A stretch of 64,000 bases of DNA from NCBI GenBank assembly GCA_016716905.1, contig JADJUS010000004.1:1798001-1862000 (forward strand), written 5' to 3'. Position numbers and translations under genes: made by a program. Each line of letters begins with the position of its first letter. Position 1 is the stretch's first letter. The notes beneath the pieces were generated by a model, which worked only from the letters and a program-made list of their open reading frames with translations, had not been told where the DNA came from and ran no database searches. Shown here one piece after another: positions 51,301-61,579 of this stretch. The stretch is from Acidobacteriota bacterium (GTDB lineage Bacteria > Acidobacteriota > Vicinamibacteria > Vicinamibacterales > SCN-69-37).

Positions 51301-53639
51301 GAAGGCGACTCCACCGGTAGCTCAATCGTAAACACTGTTCCCGTTGGCGTCGCGTCGCCCACTTCAATTCGCCCGCCGTGCTCGCTGATGATGCGCTGCA
51401 CGATGGCCAATCCAAGGCCGCTCCCCCGCCCCTTGGTTGAATAGTACGGCATGAACAACTTGTCGCGGTCTGCCGCAGGCACGCCCGGGCCGTTATCCAC
51501 CACGCGGAACCGCAGCGACTGCTGGGCTTCGTCGCGGCCCGTGGACAACGTGATCGTCGGCACCGCCCCGTCGGGACGATGGGCGGCAGCGGGGCCACCG
51601 AGCGCTTCGAGGGCGTTGTCGATCAAATTGATGATGACCTGTCGAATCTGCTCCACGTCCACACGCACCAGCGGCGGGTCTGGTGTCAGCCGTTGCTCCA
51701 TCACCACGAGCGACGACTGCAGCACACCCGCATAAAGCCGAACAACGTCGGCGATGATGGCGTTCAGATCGGCGGGCGCCATCTTGGGGCCGCGCAACCG
51801 TGCAAACTGCGCGAACTCATCCACCAGGCTCTTGAGGGCATCCACTTCCGTGACGATGGCGCCCGTGCATTCGTCCACCAGAGCCTTGTCGGCGGCCGGC
51901 GCGTTGGCGAACTTCCGGCGCAACCGTTCGGCGGAAAGCTGGATGGGCGTGAGCGGGTTCTTGATTTCGTGCGCCAGCCGCCGCGCCACGTCGCGCCAGG
52001 CCGCCACACGTTGCGCCCGAATCAGCGGCGTCACATCGTCGAGCACGAGGACGGCCCCTTCCGGGTCGCCCGCAGTGCCGCTGAGCACGGTGGCCGCGGC
52101 GGCGAGGTGAATCTCGCGATCCTCGCGCGCGAGGGTTACTTCTTCGATGGCCCCGGCCAACACCCGATCGAGCCCACGGCTGGACCCACCCAGCCGATGC
52201 GCCTCGGTCGTCGCATCCACGAGCGGCAGGAGGACGCGCAGGTCTTCACGGCTGAATACGGCTGACGCCTCATGCCCGATAGCGGTGGCGTCAATGCCGA
52301 GCAGCCGCTCAGCCGCGCCATTGAGTGTCGAGATTCGTCCCCTGGCATCGAGCGAGATGACGCCGGTCGCGACGCGCTCGAGAATGGTCTCGATGTAACG
52401 CCGCCGCGCGTCCACTTCGATGTTCTTCTGCTCGAGCGCCAGACGCGACTGCTGCAGGCGATCCTGGCTCGTACCCAGCTCAGCCGCCATCGTGTTGAAC
52501 GCCTCAACCAGGGAGCCGAGCTCGTCGCTGGTTTGCGGCTCGAGTCGAAGGTCGAGCTGGCCGGCGCCGATGGCGCGCGCGCCTTCCGCCAGCATCTGGA
52601 TGGGCCGCGTAATTCGCTTGGCCACATACAAGCCAAGCCACGTGGCGCTGACCAGGATCAGCAAAGTGACGGTCAGGAAAACGGCGCGGTAGAGGGCGGT
52701 CATCGGCGCCCGGAGCACTTCCAACTGCTTGTATTCTTCGAACCGGGCGGCCGCCAACCGTTCCTGTGCCGCCATTTCCTCAGGCACATATAGGGAGACG
52801 ACGACCACGCCCACCACAATGCCCGCCGCGTTGCGCACCGGTGCGGCGGCGCGCACCAGGACGCCGCCACTGCCGACCTTGTCTTCGGTCATGTCATCGC
52901 GCCCCGATGCGGCCACCCGTGCGGCGATGCGATCCGCCGACGCGCGCACGCTGTCGCGAGGCGGCGCTCCAGCTTCAAGCGCCAGCAGGAACACCGCGTC
53001 ACGCAAACCACCGGGCGTGGACACGGTCTGATACATCTCAATCAGGCCATCACGCATGGTGGCCAGTTCGTTGTTGGCCACGGCCTGCAGCGGCGCCACG
53101 TTGCCGGCGTCCATGTCACCCGGCGGCAGGCGCGTGGCCAGCCACGACGCACGGAGGCTCGCCGACTCCTGTCGCTCGAGGTGATACTGCCTGGCAATTT
53201 TCTGCGCGGCGCTCAGGGACTCTTCAACCGGGACGCTGAAGTAGCGGTCTGCAAAACTGCGCAGGTACTCGCTGCCGATCACCAGCACCAGGGTGGCCGG
53301 CACGATAGTCATGGCCAACAATGCGGCCACCAGTTTCGCGCGGAACCGCGCGAACGGCGCCCCACGCCGGCCCTCGACCCAGAGCTTGACGATGTTGCGC
53401 CCGAGCACCGCGACCAGCACCAGCAGCAACGTGAGTGACACGGCCGCCAGCGCGTAAAACACTGCTTCGCTGCCAATCAGCGCCTGATCGAGTCCGGCCA
53501 CGCTCGGCAGCCACAACGCGGCGGCCAATACGCCCAGCAGCAGCGTGACGGCAAGCGTCAGCACTCGCGGGTTGTCGAGTGCGCGGCGACGGGGCGGCGC
53601 GATCGGCGGGGGCGGAGGCGGTGGCGAATCGAGCAGCAT
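51285..53639 (-). CDS. NtrY-like sensor histidine kinase
   Basis: 784 aa: an initial poly-Pro segment, two TM helices (VLTLAVTLLLGVLAAALWLP and a second near 60-85), a third at about 110, a large extracytoplasmic region, then a TM helix near 320, HAMP (KRITRPIQMLAEGARAIGAG), PAS (about 415-540), phospho-acceptor in RRLAHEIKNPLTPIQLSAER, and ATPase with IINLIDNALEALGG and GSGLGLAIVQRIISEHGG. The architecture is that of NtrY. Paired with the overlapping regulator gene. Confidence 0.93.
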   Translation of the reverse strand: MLLDSPPPPPPPIAPPRRRALDNPRVLTLAVTLLLGVLAAALWLPSVAGLDQALIGSEAVFYALAAVSLTLLLVLVAVLGRNIVKLWVEGRRGAPFARFRAKLVAALLAMTIVPATLVLVIGSEYLRSFADRYFSVPVEESLSAAQKIARQYHLERQESASLRASWLATRLPPGDMDAGNVAPLQAVANNELATMRDGLIEMYQTVSTPGGLRDAVFLLALEAGAPPRDSVRASADRIAARVAASGRDDMTEDKVGSGGVLVRAAAPVRNAAGIVVGVVVVSLYVPEEMAAQERLAAARFEEYKQLEVLRAPMTALYRAVFLTVTLLILVSATWLGLYVAKRITRPIQMLAEGARAIGAGQLDLRLEPQTSDELGSLVEAFNTMAAELGTSQDRLQQSRLALEQKNIEVDARRRYIETILERVATGVISLDARGRISTLNGAAERLLGIDATAIGHEASAVFSREDLRVLLPLVDATTEAHRLGGSSRGLDRVLAGAIEEVTLAREDREIHLAAAATVLSGTAGDPEGAVLVLDDVTPLIRAQRVAAWRDVARRLAHEIKNPLTPIQLSAERLRRKFANAPAADKALVDECTGAIVTEVDALKSLVDEFAQFARLRGPKMAPADLNAIIADVVRLYAGVLQSSLVVMEQRLTPDPPLVRVDVEQIRQVIINLIDNALEALGGPAAAHRPDGAVPTITLSTGRDEAQQSLRFRVVDNGPGVPAADRDKLFMPYYSTKGRGSGLGLAIVQRIISEHGGRIEVGDATPTGTVFTIELPVESPSWPPS

Positions 53640-53664
53640 GAGGCGGGCGTGCCCTTCCGCCAGT

Positions 53665-54213
53665 CTATCGGTTCACTGGAAGTTCGACGCGCCCGGACAT
53701 TTCACCCCGGCCGAACGGCCAGAGCGAGAACCCACGTGGCAGGCTGTCGCGGGCCCGGACGCGCACGTAGTATTCGCCCGACGTCTTCAGGCGCGACGTG
53801 TCGCTGAGCAGGACCCGTTCAAACTCGGTGACCCACAAACGCATCTCGGCTTCATCCTGCGTCTGCTCGGCCCATTGCACCGTGGTTTCCCTCAACTTCG
53901 ACACCTGGTAGGCCCCGGTCAGCGTATCGAACTTCACCGTTGAGGCCACCGTGGCGGCCGCCACGGTGTCGTCGAACCACAGCGTGGACGACCGGCGCAG
54001 TTCCGCGATGTATGTCAGCGTCACGGGAAGGCCGCTTTGCACCGCCTCGCGCACGGGCTCGGAGAATGCAGCGGACGCGGCAAAATTCGCATAGACGCGA
54101 TCTTCAGCCACCACCGGCGTGATGCGCATGTCTGCGGCGGCGAGGACCGTAGCGGCACACACGGCCACCAGCCCCACCACTCCCACGAGTCCCCGCATGC
54201 CCCTTGGTGTCAC
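53665..54213 (-). CDS. DUF4390 family protein
   Basis: 182 aa (GTG 54213; ATG 54198 is alternative), signal peptide GLVGVVGLVAVCAATVLAAA. Beta-rich mature part: ITPVVAEDRVYANFAASAAF, AVQSGLPVTLTYIAELRRS, then YYVRVRARDSLPRGFSLWPF. DUF4390 proteins are often encoded beside NtrY-like kinases, as here (25 nt gap), and may be their periplasmic partner (inference). Confidence 0.8.
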   Translation of the reverse strand: MTPRGMRGLVGVVGLVAVCAATVLAAADMRITPVVAEDRVYANFAASAAFSEPVREAVQSGLPVTLTYIAELRRSSTLWFDDTVAAATVASTVKFDTLTGAYQVSKLRETTVQWAEQTQDEAEMRLWVTEFERVLLSDTSRLKTSGEYYVRVRARDSLPRGFSLWPFGRGEMSGRVELPVNR

Positions 54214-54225
54214 AGCGCGCTCATC

Positions 54226-54678
54226 TTATGACTTAAAGAGGTCGTTGAGTTCGTGTTTGAACTCATCAATATCGCGAAAATTCCGGTAGACGGATGCAAA
54301 TCTCACGTAGGCCACCTTGTCGAGCTGCCGCAGCGCCTCCATGACATGCGCACCGATTTCCTCCGTGGAAATCTCGCGCTCGGGCTTTTCCTGCAAGGCA
54401 GTCTCTACCTTATCGGCCACATCCTCGAGCGCCGATACGCGCACCGGGCGTTTCTCGCAGGCCTTCAGCAGCCCGGCCACCAGTTTCTGCCGCTCAAAAC
54501 GTTCGCGGCGCCCGTCTTTCTTGACCACCATGTAGGGGATTTCGTCGATCCGCTCATAGCTGGTGAAGCGGCGGCCGCAATCGAGGCACTCGCGGCGGCG
54601 GCGAATGACCTCGCCCTCCTTGCTTTCGCGCGAATCCACCACTTTGTCACCGGGGTGACCGCAATACGGGCATTTCAT
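54226..54678 (-). CDS. nrdR: Transcriptional repressor NrdR
   Basis: 150 aa. N-terminal zinc ribbon: MKCPYCGHPGDKVVDSRES and RRRECLDCGRRFTSYERI give four Cys ligands. ATP-cone domain: VVKKDGRRERFERQKLVAGL. Represses ribonucleotide reductase genes according to ATP/dATP. No nrd gene or NrdR box pair was recognised in the window. Overlaps the flippase-like gene by 4 nt. Confidence 0.96.
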   Translation of the reverse strand: MKCPYCGHPGDKVVDSRESKEGEVIRRRRECLDCGRRFTSYERIDEIPYMVVKKDGRRERFERQKLVAGLLKACEKRPVRVSALEDVADKVETALQEKPEREISTEEIGAHVMEALRQLDKVAYVRFASVYRNFRDIDEFKHELNDLFKS

Positions 54679-55754
54679 CTGCGCGTCTCCTCCTCAGTTC
54701 CGGGCTCAGGGGCGGGCCGCATCGCTTTGAGGCCGCCCAGAGTCAGGCCATCCTGCCACATGAACGCCAGTCCCACCACCGCCACCGGGACAAATGACAC
54801 AAGATGCAGCATGATGGCCGCCGCCGCGGCATCATCCACCGAGGCGCCGAAATAGGTGGTGGCGGCCATCTGGTAGGCCACGTGAAAGCCGCCTGCACCG
54901 CCTGGGGTCGGCAAGGCGACTCCCACCACCAAATACATGACGATAAGGAACGAGCCGGAGAACGGCACCGTCAAACCGAATGCGCGCGACACCAGCCAGA
55001 TGCCCAGACAAATCGACGCCCAGAGCGCCAGCGACCACGCCAGGGAGACCGCCAGCGCGCGCGGCTCCCGCATCACGGCCAGCCCTTCCGCAAATTTTCG
55101 CGCAAACGACCCCACCGCCGCCGCCGCTCGCGCCGGCAGGATGCGGCTGAACCAGTCGGCCCACTGCCCCACCTTTTCAGGATGGCCGGCAAACACAAAC
55201 AACGCCGCCAGCCCCACAAGCGCAGCAGCGGCCGCCAGCACCCCGGCCATGCGCGTCTGGGCGCCCACATCCACGCCCAGGAATGGCATGGCGCCGGCAA
55301 ACAGCAACAGCACCGCCGTCAGGTCAAGCGCACGCTCGATGATGATGGTGGCAAACGTCGCAGAAAAATTGAGCCCGACCTGCCGCGCCAGCAAGTACGG
55401 ACGCAACACCTCGCCCACCCGAGCCGGCAGCAGGAACAGCGCCGTAAACCCGATCACCGTGGTTCGGAATGCCGGGCTGAACGGAACGTCGCCCAGCGGT
55501 CTGAGCAACGCCTGCCAACGCCAGGCGCGGATGAGATATGTCTGCAACGTGGTCAACACCGCCACAGTGATGAGGCCCAGATTCGCTGTCGCAAACGCCT
55601 GCCGCACTTCCGCCCAGTGCAGATTCCGGACAAAGAACCACACCAGGAGGGCGGTCAAACCCGCGATCAGCAGGCCTGACCAGGGGATGCGGAACGTGCG
55701 TGGGGAACTGGACATGACGTGGCGGAGCGCGCGAGCCCCGCGCCGTGTGTTCAT
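54675..55754 (-). CDS. Flippase-like integral membrane protein (UPF0104/LPG_synthase_TM)
   Basis: 359 aa with about eight TM helices. Family landmarks: YLIRAWRWQALLRPLGD, FTALFLLPARVGEVLRPYLL, IIIERALDLTAVLLL, VGVALPTPGGAGGFHVAYQM. Related to the membrane half of MprF and to AglD-type proteins that move or modify lipids. Substrate unknown. The ATG is preceded by TATAGT (minus, 55766-55761) with a 6-nt gap and no Shine-Dalgarno sequence, predicting a leaderless mRNA. Confidence 0.85.
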   Translation of the reverse strand: MNTRRGARALRHVMSSSPRTFRIPWSGLLIAGLTALLVWFFVRNLHWAEVRQAFATANLGLITVAVLTTLQTYLIRAWRWQALLRPLGDVPFSPAFRTTVIGFTALFLLPARVGEVLRPYLLARQVGLNFSATFATIIIERALDLTAVLLLFAGAMPFLGVDVGAQTRMAGVLAAAAALVGLAALFVFAGHPEKVGQWADWFSRILPARAAAAVGSFARKFAEGLAVMREPRALAVSLAWSLALWASICLGIWLVSRAFGLTVPFSGSFLIVMYLVVGVALPTPGGAGGFHVAYQMAATTYFGASVDDAAAAAIMLHLVSFVPVAVVGLAFMWQDGLTLGGLKAMRPAPEPGTEEETRR

Positions 55755-55760
55755 GTTTCT

Positions 55761-55768
55761 ACTATAAG
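55761..55768. promoter_or_regulatory. Overlapping divergent -10 boxes
   Basis: ACTATAAG reads TATAAG on the plus strand (55763-55768) and TATAGT on the minus strand (55766-55761). The minus-strand box lies 6 nt before ATG 55754; the plus-strand box lies 15 nt before ATG 55784. The two boxes share four base pairs, so only one polymerase can occupy the site at a time. Confidence 0.55.
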
Positions 55769-55783
55769 ATTGGCGGCAAGTCT

Positions 55784-56881
55784 ATGGGAAAGCGAGAGTT
55801 ATTCATCATCCTGGGGTTCGTGGCGGTCGGCACACTGGCGTTTCAGTTCACCGCGCCTCCGGCCACCGGCACCAGTTCCTTCTCGCTCGGCAGCTTCTTC
55901 AACAGGGCGCGCTCCGAAATGCGCGGCAATCCCGGCAGAGCCGTCAACGTCACGAAAGACTCGATTCCCGTACCCGCCGGTCTGCGGGAAGTGCGACTGA
56001 TCAACATCAACGAAGCCGTCACCGTGGTCGGCGATTCAAAAACCACCATCGACTACGAGTTCTCTGTCACCTCCAACGGCCCCGATGACGCGGGCGCCAT
56101 GGCGCTGGCCAAAGAAACGGTGCTCCAGCGCGACGATGTGGCGGAGTCGCTGGTGTTGAGGGCCAAGTTTCCCGACCCCGGGTCGCAGCGAGCCACCATC
56201 ACCATGCACGTGCCCCCGGGGATGACGGTGAGGCTCGAAAGCAGTTCGGGCGCCAACGTCACCGCGGTCGCCGGGGTGCATCTGGAAGCGATGCGCGGCA
56301 AAGTGACACTGACTGACATCGCTGGCGGCGTCACGGGCGCGCACCAGGACGGCGACCTGACCATCGGCGGCGCCAAGTCCATCAAGCTGCGGCTGCTCCG
56401 ATCGAAGAGCCGCCTGTCGAAGATCACCGACGGCCTCACGCTTGACGCGCGCGACGGGGATACCGAAGTGACGGAATCCGCTGGCGCGATGGAAGTGGAC
56501 GAAATCCGGAACGAATTGACGGTGACCGGCCACCGAGGCTCCATCGCCGTGCGCGGCAACGACGGCCGCATCACCATTCGGCAACCCCAGGCCGACACCC
56601 GGGTGGACGTCAGGCGCGCCGAGGTGGAAGTGGAAATCAATCGCGTGGTGCCGCTCACGCTCATCACGTCGGAGGAACCGCTGCGGCTCATTCTGGAAGG
56701 CGCTCCGGCGTTCACGCTGGATGCGGCGGCGTCCAACGCGGCCATTCAGGCGGTGGATTTTGATTTGAAGCCGGAAATTTCGGAATCCGATGCGCGGCTG
56801 TCGCACGTGTTCGGCGCAAAGAACGATGCCAAGATCACGGTGCGCAACACACGCGGCGACATCATTCTCAGAAAAAAATAA
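55784..56881 (+). CDS. DUF4097-like beta-repeat envelope protein
   Basis: 365 aa from ATG 55784; the frame upstream to 55745 overlaps the divergent gene. An N-terminal hydrophobic helix (ELFIILGFVAVGTLAFQF) is a signal anchor. The rest is a string of short beta repeats (VRLESSSGANVTAVAGVHLE, KVTLTDIAGGVTGAHQDGDL, ISVRGND-like turns), ending ITVRNTRGDIILRKK, as in DUF4097 adhesin-like proteins. Function unknown. Confidence 0.72.
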   Translation: MGKRELFIILGFVAVGTLAFQFTAPPATGTSSFSLGSFFNRARSEMRGNPGRAVNVTKDSIPVPAGLREVRLININEAVTVVGDSKTTIDYEFSVTSNGPDDAGAMALAKETVLQRDDVAESLVLRAKFPDPGSQRATITMHVPPGMTVRLESSSGANVTAVAGVHLEAMRGKVTLTDIAGGVTGAHQDGDLTIGGAKSIKLRLLRSKSRLSKITDGLTLDARDGDTEVTESAGAMEVDEIRNELTVTGHRGSIAVRGNDGRITIRQPQADTRVDVRRAEVEVEINRVVPLTLITSEEPLRLILEGAPAFTLDAAASNAAIQAVDFDLKPEISESDARLSHVFGAKNDAKITVRNTRGDIILRKK

Positions 56882-56918
56882 TTCGCAAAAAAATCGCGTC
56901 CAAAACGCGCACAAAGGC

Positions 56919-56947
56919 TTGACGCGCGGGGGTGGAAGCTCTACGCT
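56919..56947 (+). promoter_or_regulatory. Sigma-70 type promoter of purC
   Basis: TTGACG (56919-56924), 17-nt spacer, TACGCT (56942-56947). Transcription would start near 56954, about 13 nt before ATG 56967. Spacing is canonical and the -35 box is a 5/6 match. Confidence 0.6.
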
Positions 56948-56966
56948 TCACTTTCTTCGGACGCGC

Positions 56967-57866
56967 ATGAACACACCTGTCGTACTTGAAACACAACTTC
57001 CCGGTTTGACCCTCCAGCGTCGAGGGAAAGTGCGCGATGTCTACGACCTCGGCGACACCCTCCTCATCGTCGCCACCGATCGCATTTCGGCGTTCGACTA
57101 CGTGCTGGGTTCGGGCATTCCGGATAAAGGCAAGGTGCTCACGCAGTTGTCGGCGTTCTGGTTTGAGCGCATCGCGTCGCTGACGCCGCACCACCTTTTG
57201 TCGATTGACGTCAACGACTTCCCCTCCGTGACGAAGCCCCATCACGACATCCTGCGTGGCCGCACGATGTGGGTGCGCAAGACCGACCCCCTGCCGGTGG
57301 AGTGTGTGGCGCGTGGATATTTGTCGGGGTCGGGCCTGAAGGACTACATGAAGACCGGCGCGGTGTGTGGCGTGGCCCTCCCTGCCGGCCTGCACGACTC
57401 GGACGTGTTGCCGGAACCCATTTTTACGCCGGCCACCAAAGCCGAAACCGGTCACGACGAGAACATCAGTGAGGCCGAGGCCGCCAATATCCTTGGCGCC
57501 GACCGTGTGGCGCAGCTCAAGGCGCTGACGCTGGAAATCTATCGGTTGGGCGTGGCGCATGCCGCCAAGTGCGGCATCCTCATCGCCGATACGAAGTTCG
57601 AATTTGGCATCGCGCCAGGTGGTGAGCTGGTCCTGATCGACGAGGTGCTCACGCCCGACTCGTCGCGGTTCTGGCCCAAGAACCTGTATTCCCCGGGTCG
57701 CGCCCAGCTGAGCTTCGACAAGCAATTTGTGCGCGACTACCTGGAGCGCATCGGCTGGAACAAACAGCCACCCGTGCCTTCGCTGCCTGACGATGTGGTG
57801 GCGAGGACGAGGGAAAAGTACATGGAAGCCTACCGGGTCCTGACCGGCCGGGACCTGGAGGTCTGA
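56967..57866 (+). CDS. purC: Phosphoribosylaminoimidazole-succinocarboxamide synthase
   Basis: 299 aa from ATG 56967 (longer type of PurC, as in fungi and many bacteria). Motifs: RRGKVRDVYDLGDTLLIVAT, DRISAFDYVLGSGIPDKGKV, VECVARGYLSGSGLKDY, IADTKFEFGIAPGGELVLID, EVLTPDSSRFWP, KQFVRDYLERIGW. Joins aspartate to CAIR in purine synthesis. A one-base TGATG overlap couples it to a Fis-type regulator. Confidence 0.95.
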   Translation: MNTPVVLETQLPGLTLQRRGKVRDVYDLGDTLLIVATDRISAFDYVLGSGIPDKGKVLTQLSAFWFERIASLTPHHLLSIDVNDFPSVTKPHHDILRGRTMWVRKTDPLPVECVARGYLSGSGLKDYMKTGAVCGVALPAGLHDSDVLPEPIFTPATKAETGHDENISEAEAANILGADRVAQLKALTLEIYRLGVAHAAKCGILIADTKFEFGIAPGGELVLIDEVLTPDSSRFWPKNLYSPGRAQLSFDKQFVRDYLERIGWNKQPPVPSLPDDVVARTREKYMEAYRVLTGRDLEV

Positions 57867-58078
57867 TGATCAAGGACGACCTCGATTCGCTGGTGCAGCA
57901 CATGATCGACCGCGGCATCCTGTTCGACGATGCCCAGCGGGAGTTTGAGAAGATGTTCATCGCGCGGGCGCTCGCCAAGACCAACTACAACGTCTGCAAG
58001 GCGGCCAAAATCACCGGCCTGCACCGCAATACCCTGAGCCGCAAGATGACGGCGTACCGCATCAAACGCGCGAGCTAA
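57866..58078 (+). CDS. Small Fis-type HTH protein coupled to purC
   Basis: 70 aa. The C-terminal HTH resembles the DNA-binding end of Fis and NtrC-type regulators: ALAKTNYNVCKAAKITGLHR, then NTLSRKMTAYRI. The N-terminal helix (DDLDSLVQHMIDRGILFDDA) could form a dimer, as in Fis. No sensor or ATPase domain. Its role is unknown; the tight link to purC suggests co-regulation with purine supply or growth (inference). Confidence 0.8.
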   Translation: MIKDDLDSLVQHMIDRGILFDDAQREFEKMFIARALAKTNYNVCKAAKITGLHRNTLSRKMTAYRIKRAS

Positions 58079-58125
58079 CGTCCCTGTAAAAAAACTATCG
58101 GCCCTGGCGTATCGTCAGATACCGC

Positions 58126-59043
58126 ATGCCCCAGACAAGTACGCTCCGGTTTGGCACCCTCTTCGTCGGCCTGATCCTGGCTTCCGCGCAGCCCGGCGCC
58201 CGGGTGAGCCAGGACCCTGCAGTGGCGGACGTCGTGCGCATGGCCGGCGAGTACCACACGGACTACGTGAACAAGGTCTCGGGCGTGACACTGGAGGAGC
58301 AGTATCAGCTCATCGATATTACGGGCGGCAAGATGTCGTCGGCCGTGCGAATCGCCTCCGACGTGGTGCTCGTCAATCTCAACGGTGGAGTGGCGGCGTT
58401 GCGCGACCCGTACGCGGTGGACACCAAGCCGCTGCGCGAGCGGACGCCGCGCATCACTACCCTGCTGGCGGCGCCCGCCACGCCGACCTTGCGCGACTGG
58501 GAAACCGCCATCAGCTACCCGCCGCAAGGCGCCATGCACTTTGTGCTGGACCTGATTCTCAAGGTCAACGAGCCGACCACGGCGCTCAAATTCATCGCTC
58601 CGGCGTTGCACGGGGGCCTCACCTACAAGCTCGACGGCAAGCGCAAGATCAACAACGTGCCGACCGTGGGCCTCGGTTTCGACGAGCCCCCGGGGCAGGA
58701 GAAGAAATACCTCCTGGGCACTCGGGGCAATGCCCGGGCCTTCGGCCGGATCTGGGTGGACCCGGCCACAGGCGCGGTGCATGAAACCGAGTTGTGGATC
58801 GAGTCCAAGACCGAGACAGCCACAATCAAGGTCAAGTACGCCCCGAACACGGCCCTGAACCTGGTGTTGCCCACCGAGATGAACGACACCTACGAGGAGC
58901 GCGAAGCCGCCACGGGCCCCAGGGACTTCAACAACCGCAGCGGCAACTCCGGCCGCTCGGGCGCCCGCATCTCCTTCCAGGCGTCCGCGAAATACAGCAA
59001 GGCCACCTACTCCGCGATCGACTTGCGCACGCTCAAGAGATAG
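58126..59043 (+). CDS. Secreted protein of unknown function, paralogous to the gene at 39586
   Basis: 305 aa with a signal peptide (FGTLFVGLILASAQPGA). The mature part has VVRMAGEYHTDYVNKVSGVT, LEEQYQLID, then a beta-rich region with IWVDPATGAVHETELWIES and LNLVLPTEMNDTYEERE, the same order as in the protein at 39586 (VVSEERYF, GKFWIEESSGRVLRTELRI, LWLPFLMSERY). The family is unknown to me. A weak GATAC lies just before the ATG. Confidence 0.72.
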   Translation: MPQTSTLRFGTLFVGLILASAQPGARVSQDPAVADVVRMAGEYHTDYVNKVSGVTLEEQYQLIDITGGKMSSAVRIASDVVLVNLNGGVAALRDPYAVDTKPLRERTPRITTLLAAPATPTLRDWETAISYPPQGAMHFVLDLILKVNEPTTALKFIAPALHGGLTYKLDGKRKINNVPTVGLGFDEPPGQEKKYLLGTRGNARAFGRIWVDPATGAVHETELWIESKTETATIKVKYAPNTALNLVLPTEMNDTYEEREAATGPRDFNNRSGNSGRSGARISFQASAKYSKATYSAIDLRTLKR

Positions 59044-59054
59044 ATCCGTCCCAA

Positions 59055-59146
59055 GTCCAGGGTCCAGAGTCCAGGGTTCAAGGAGCGCGCCTCCCGGCGC
59101 GGTCTGTTGGCTGCGCACGCCGAACTCTGGACTCTGGACCCTGGAC
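59055..59146. repeat. Inverted repeat of the GTCCAGGGTCC family
   Basis: Perfect 20-nt arms (59055-59074 and 59127-59146, the left arm beginning GTCCAGGGTCC) with a partly paired inner region (GGTTC / GAACT). It lies 11 nt after a stop codon and upstream of the groES promoter, so it may terminate the previous gene. A related string occurs at 61258-61280. Confidence 0.7.
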
Positions 59147-59167
59147 TCTGGACCCGGCGCGCCGCGC

Positions 59168-59197
59168 TTGACGAGTTGCGGCGGCCTCCCGTAGACT
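59168..59197 (+). promoter_or_regulatory. groES-groEL promoter
   Basis: TTGACG (59168-59173), 18-nt spacer, TAGACT (59192-59197), immediately followed by the CIRCE operator. The leader is about 80 nt. Confidence 0.7.
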
Positions 59198-59223
59198 TAG
59201 CAGTCGGACGCAGGGAGTGCTAA
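59197..59223. promoter_or_regulatory. CIRCE operator (HrcA site)
   Basis: TTAGCAGTC (59197-59205), 9-nt spacer, GAGTGCTAA (59215-59223). It matches the CIRCE consensus TTAGCACTC-N9-GAGTGCTAA with one mismatch in the left arm. It begins at the last base of the -10 box, so HrcA would block polymerase, with release on heat shock. hrcA is not in the window. Confidence 0.93.
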
Positions 59224-59283
59224 CACTCAGGGAAGCTGAGTGCCAGTAACGCCCCCGCATTTTTTGTCTTCGAAAGGACACCC

Positions 59284-59589
59284 ATGAACGTTAGACCTCT
59301 ACACGATCGCGTCATCCTCCAGCGACTTGAGGAAGATGAACAGCGCATCGGCGGCATCATCATCCCCGACAGCGCCAAGGAAAAGCCCCAGCACGGCAAG
59401 GTCATCGCCGTCGGCAAAGGCAAAGTGGAAAAAGACGGCAAAGTGACGCCGCTTGACGTCAAGGCGGGCGACACCGTGCTGTTCGGCAAATACGCCGGGC
59501 AGGAAATCAAGGTGGACGGCCAGGAATACCTCATCATGCGCGAGGAAGAAATCCTCGGTGTGGTCGACGGTAAGGCCGCCAAGAAGTAA
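59284..59589 (+). CDS. groES: Co-chaperonin GroES
   Basis: 101 aa; AAAGGA precedes the ATG. RPLHDRVILQRLEEDEQRIG, then GGIIIPDSAKEKPQHGKVIA (mobile loop region) and GDTVLFGKYAGQEIKVDGQE are typical. Caps the GroEL cavity. 26 nt before groEL. Confidence 0.98.
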   Translation: MNVRPLHDRVILQRLEEDEQRIGGIIIPDSAKEKPQHGKVIAVGKGKVEKDGKVTPLDVKAGDTVLFGKYAGQEIKVDGQEYLIMREEEILGVVDGKAAKK

Positions 59590-59615
59590 CGGGATCCGAG
59601 GAGAAAACATTCATC

Positions 59616-61247
<1,632 letters not shown>

Positions 61248-61360
61248 GTCCCGCGTCCAGGGTCCTGAGTCCAGGGTCCTAAACGCAGGGCGTGACTTTA
61301 GCCGCGCCAACTGCAAGAACGTAGCTCGGCCTGTTCCTCAAGGACGAGAGACACACAACG

Positions 61361-61393
61361 GGCCCGGTGGCGAAAGCTGCCGGGCCTTTTTTT
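61361..61393 (+). terminator. Intrinsic terminator of groES-groEL
   Basis: Stem 61361-61371 / 61376-61386 (begins GGCCCGG, ends CCGGGCC, two G-U pairs) with a GAAA tetraloop, followed by seven T at 61387-61393. It is the strongest terminator in the window. The 100 nt between the groEL stop and this stem hold a GTCCAGGGTCC-type repeat (61258-61280). Confidence 0.93.
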
Positions 61394-61579
61394 GTGCCCG
61401 GACGGGAAAACACTTGGCCTAGGCGTGACCAACCCTGTCAGAACAATGGACTACAATCCCCCTACGAAATCACTCATTGGCTTTGGATTGGTGACACAAA
61501 CAGGCCTCACGACCGCTTCGCACTTTGCCCTCGATGGGGCCCTGCCTCTGAAATCAACCCGTGCTCGCCAGAGTGCGTT

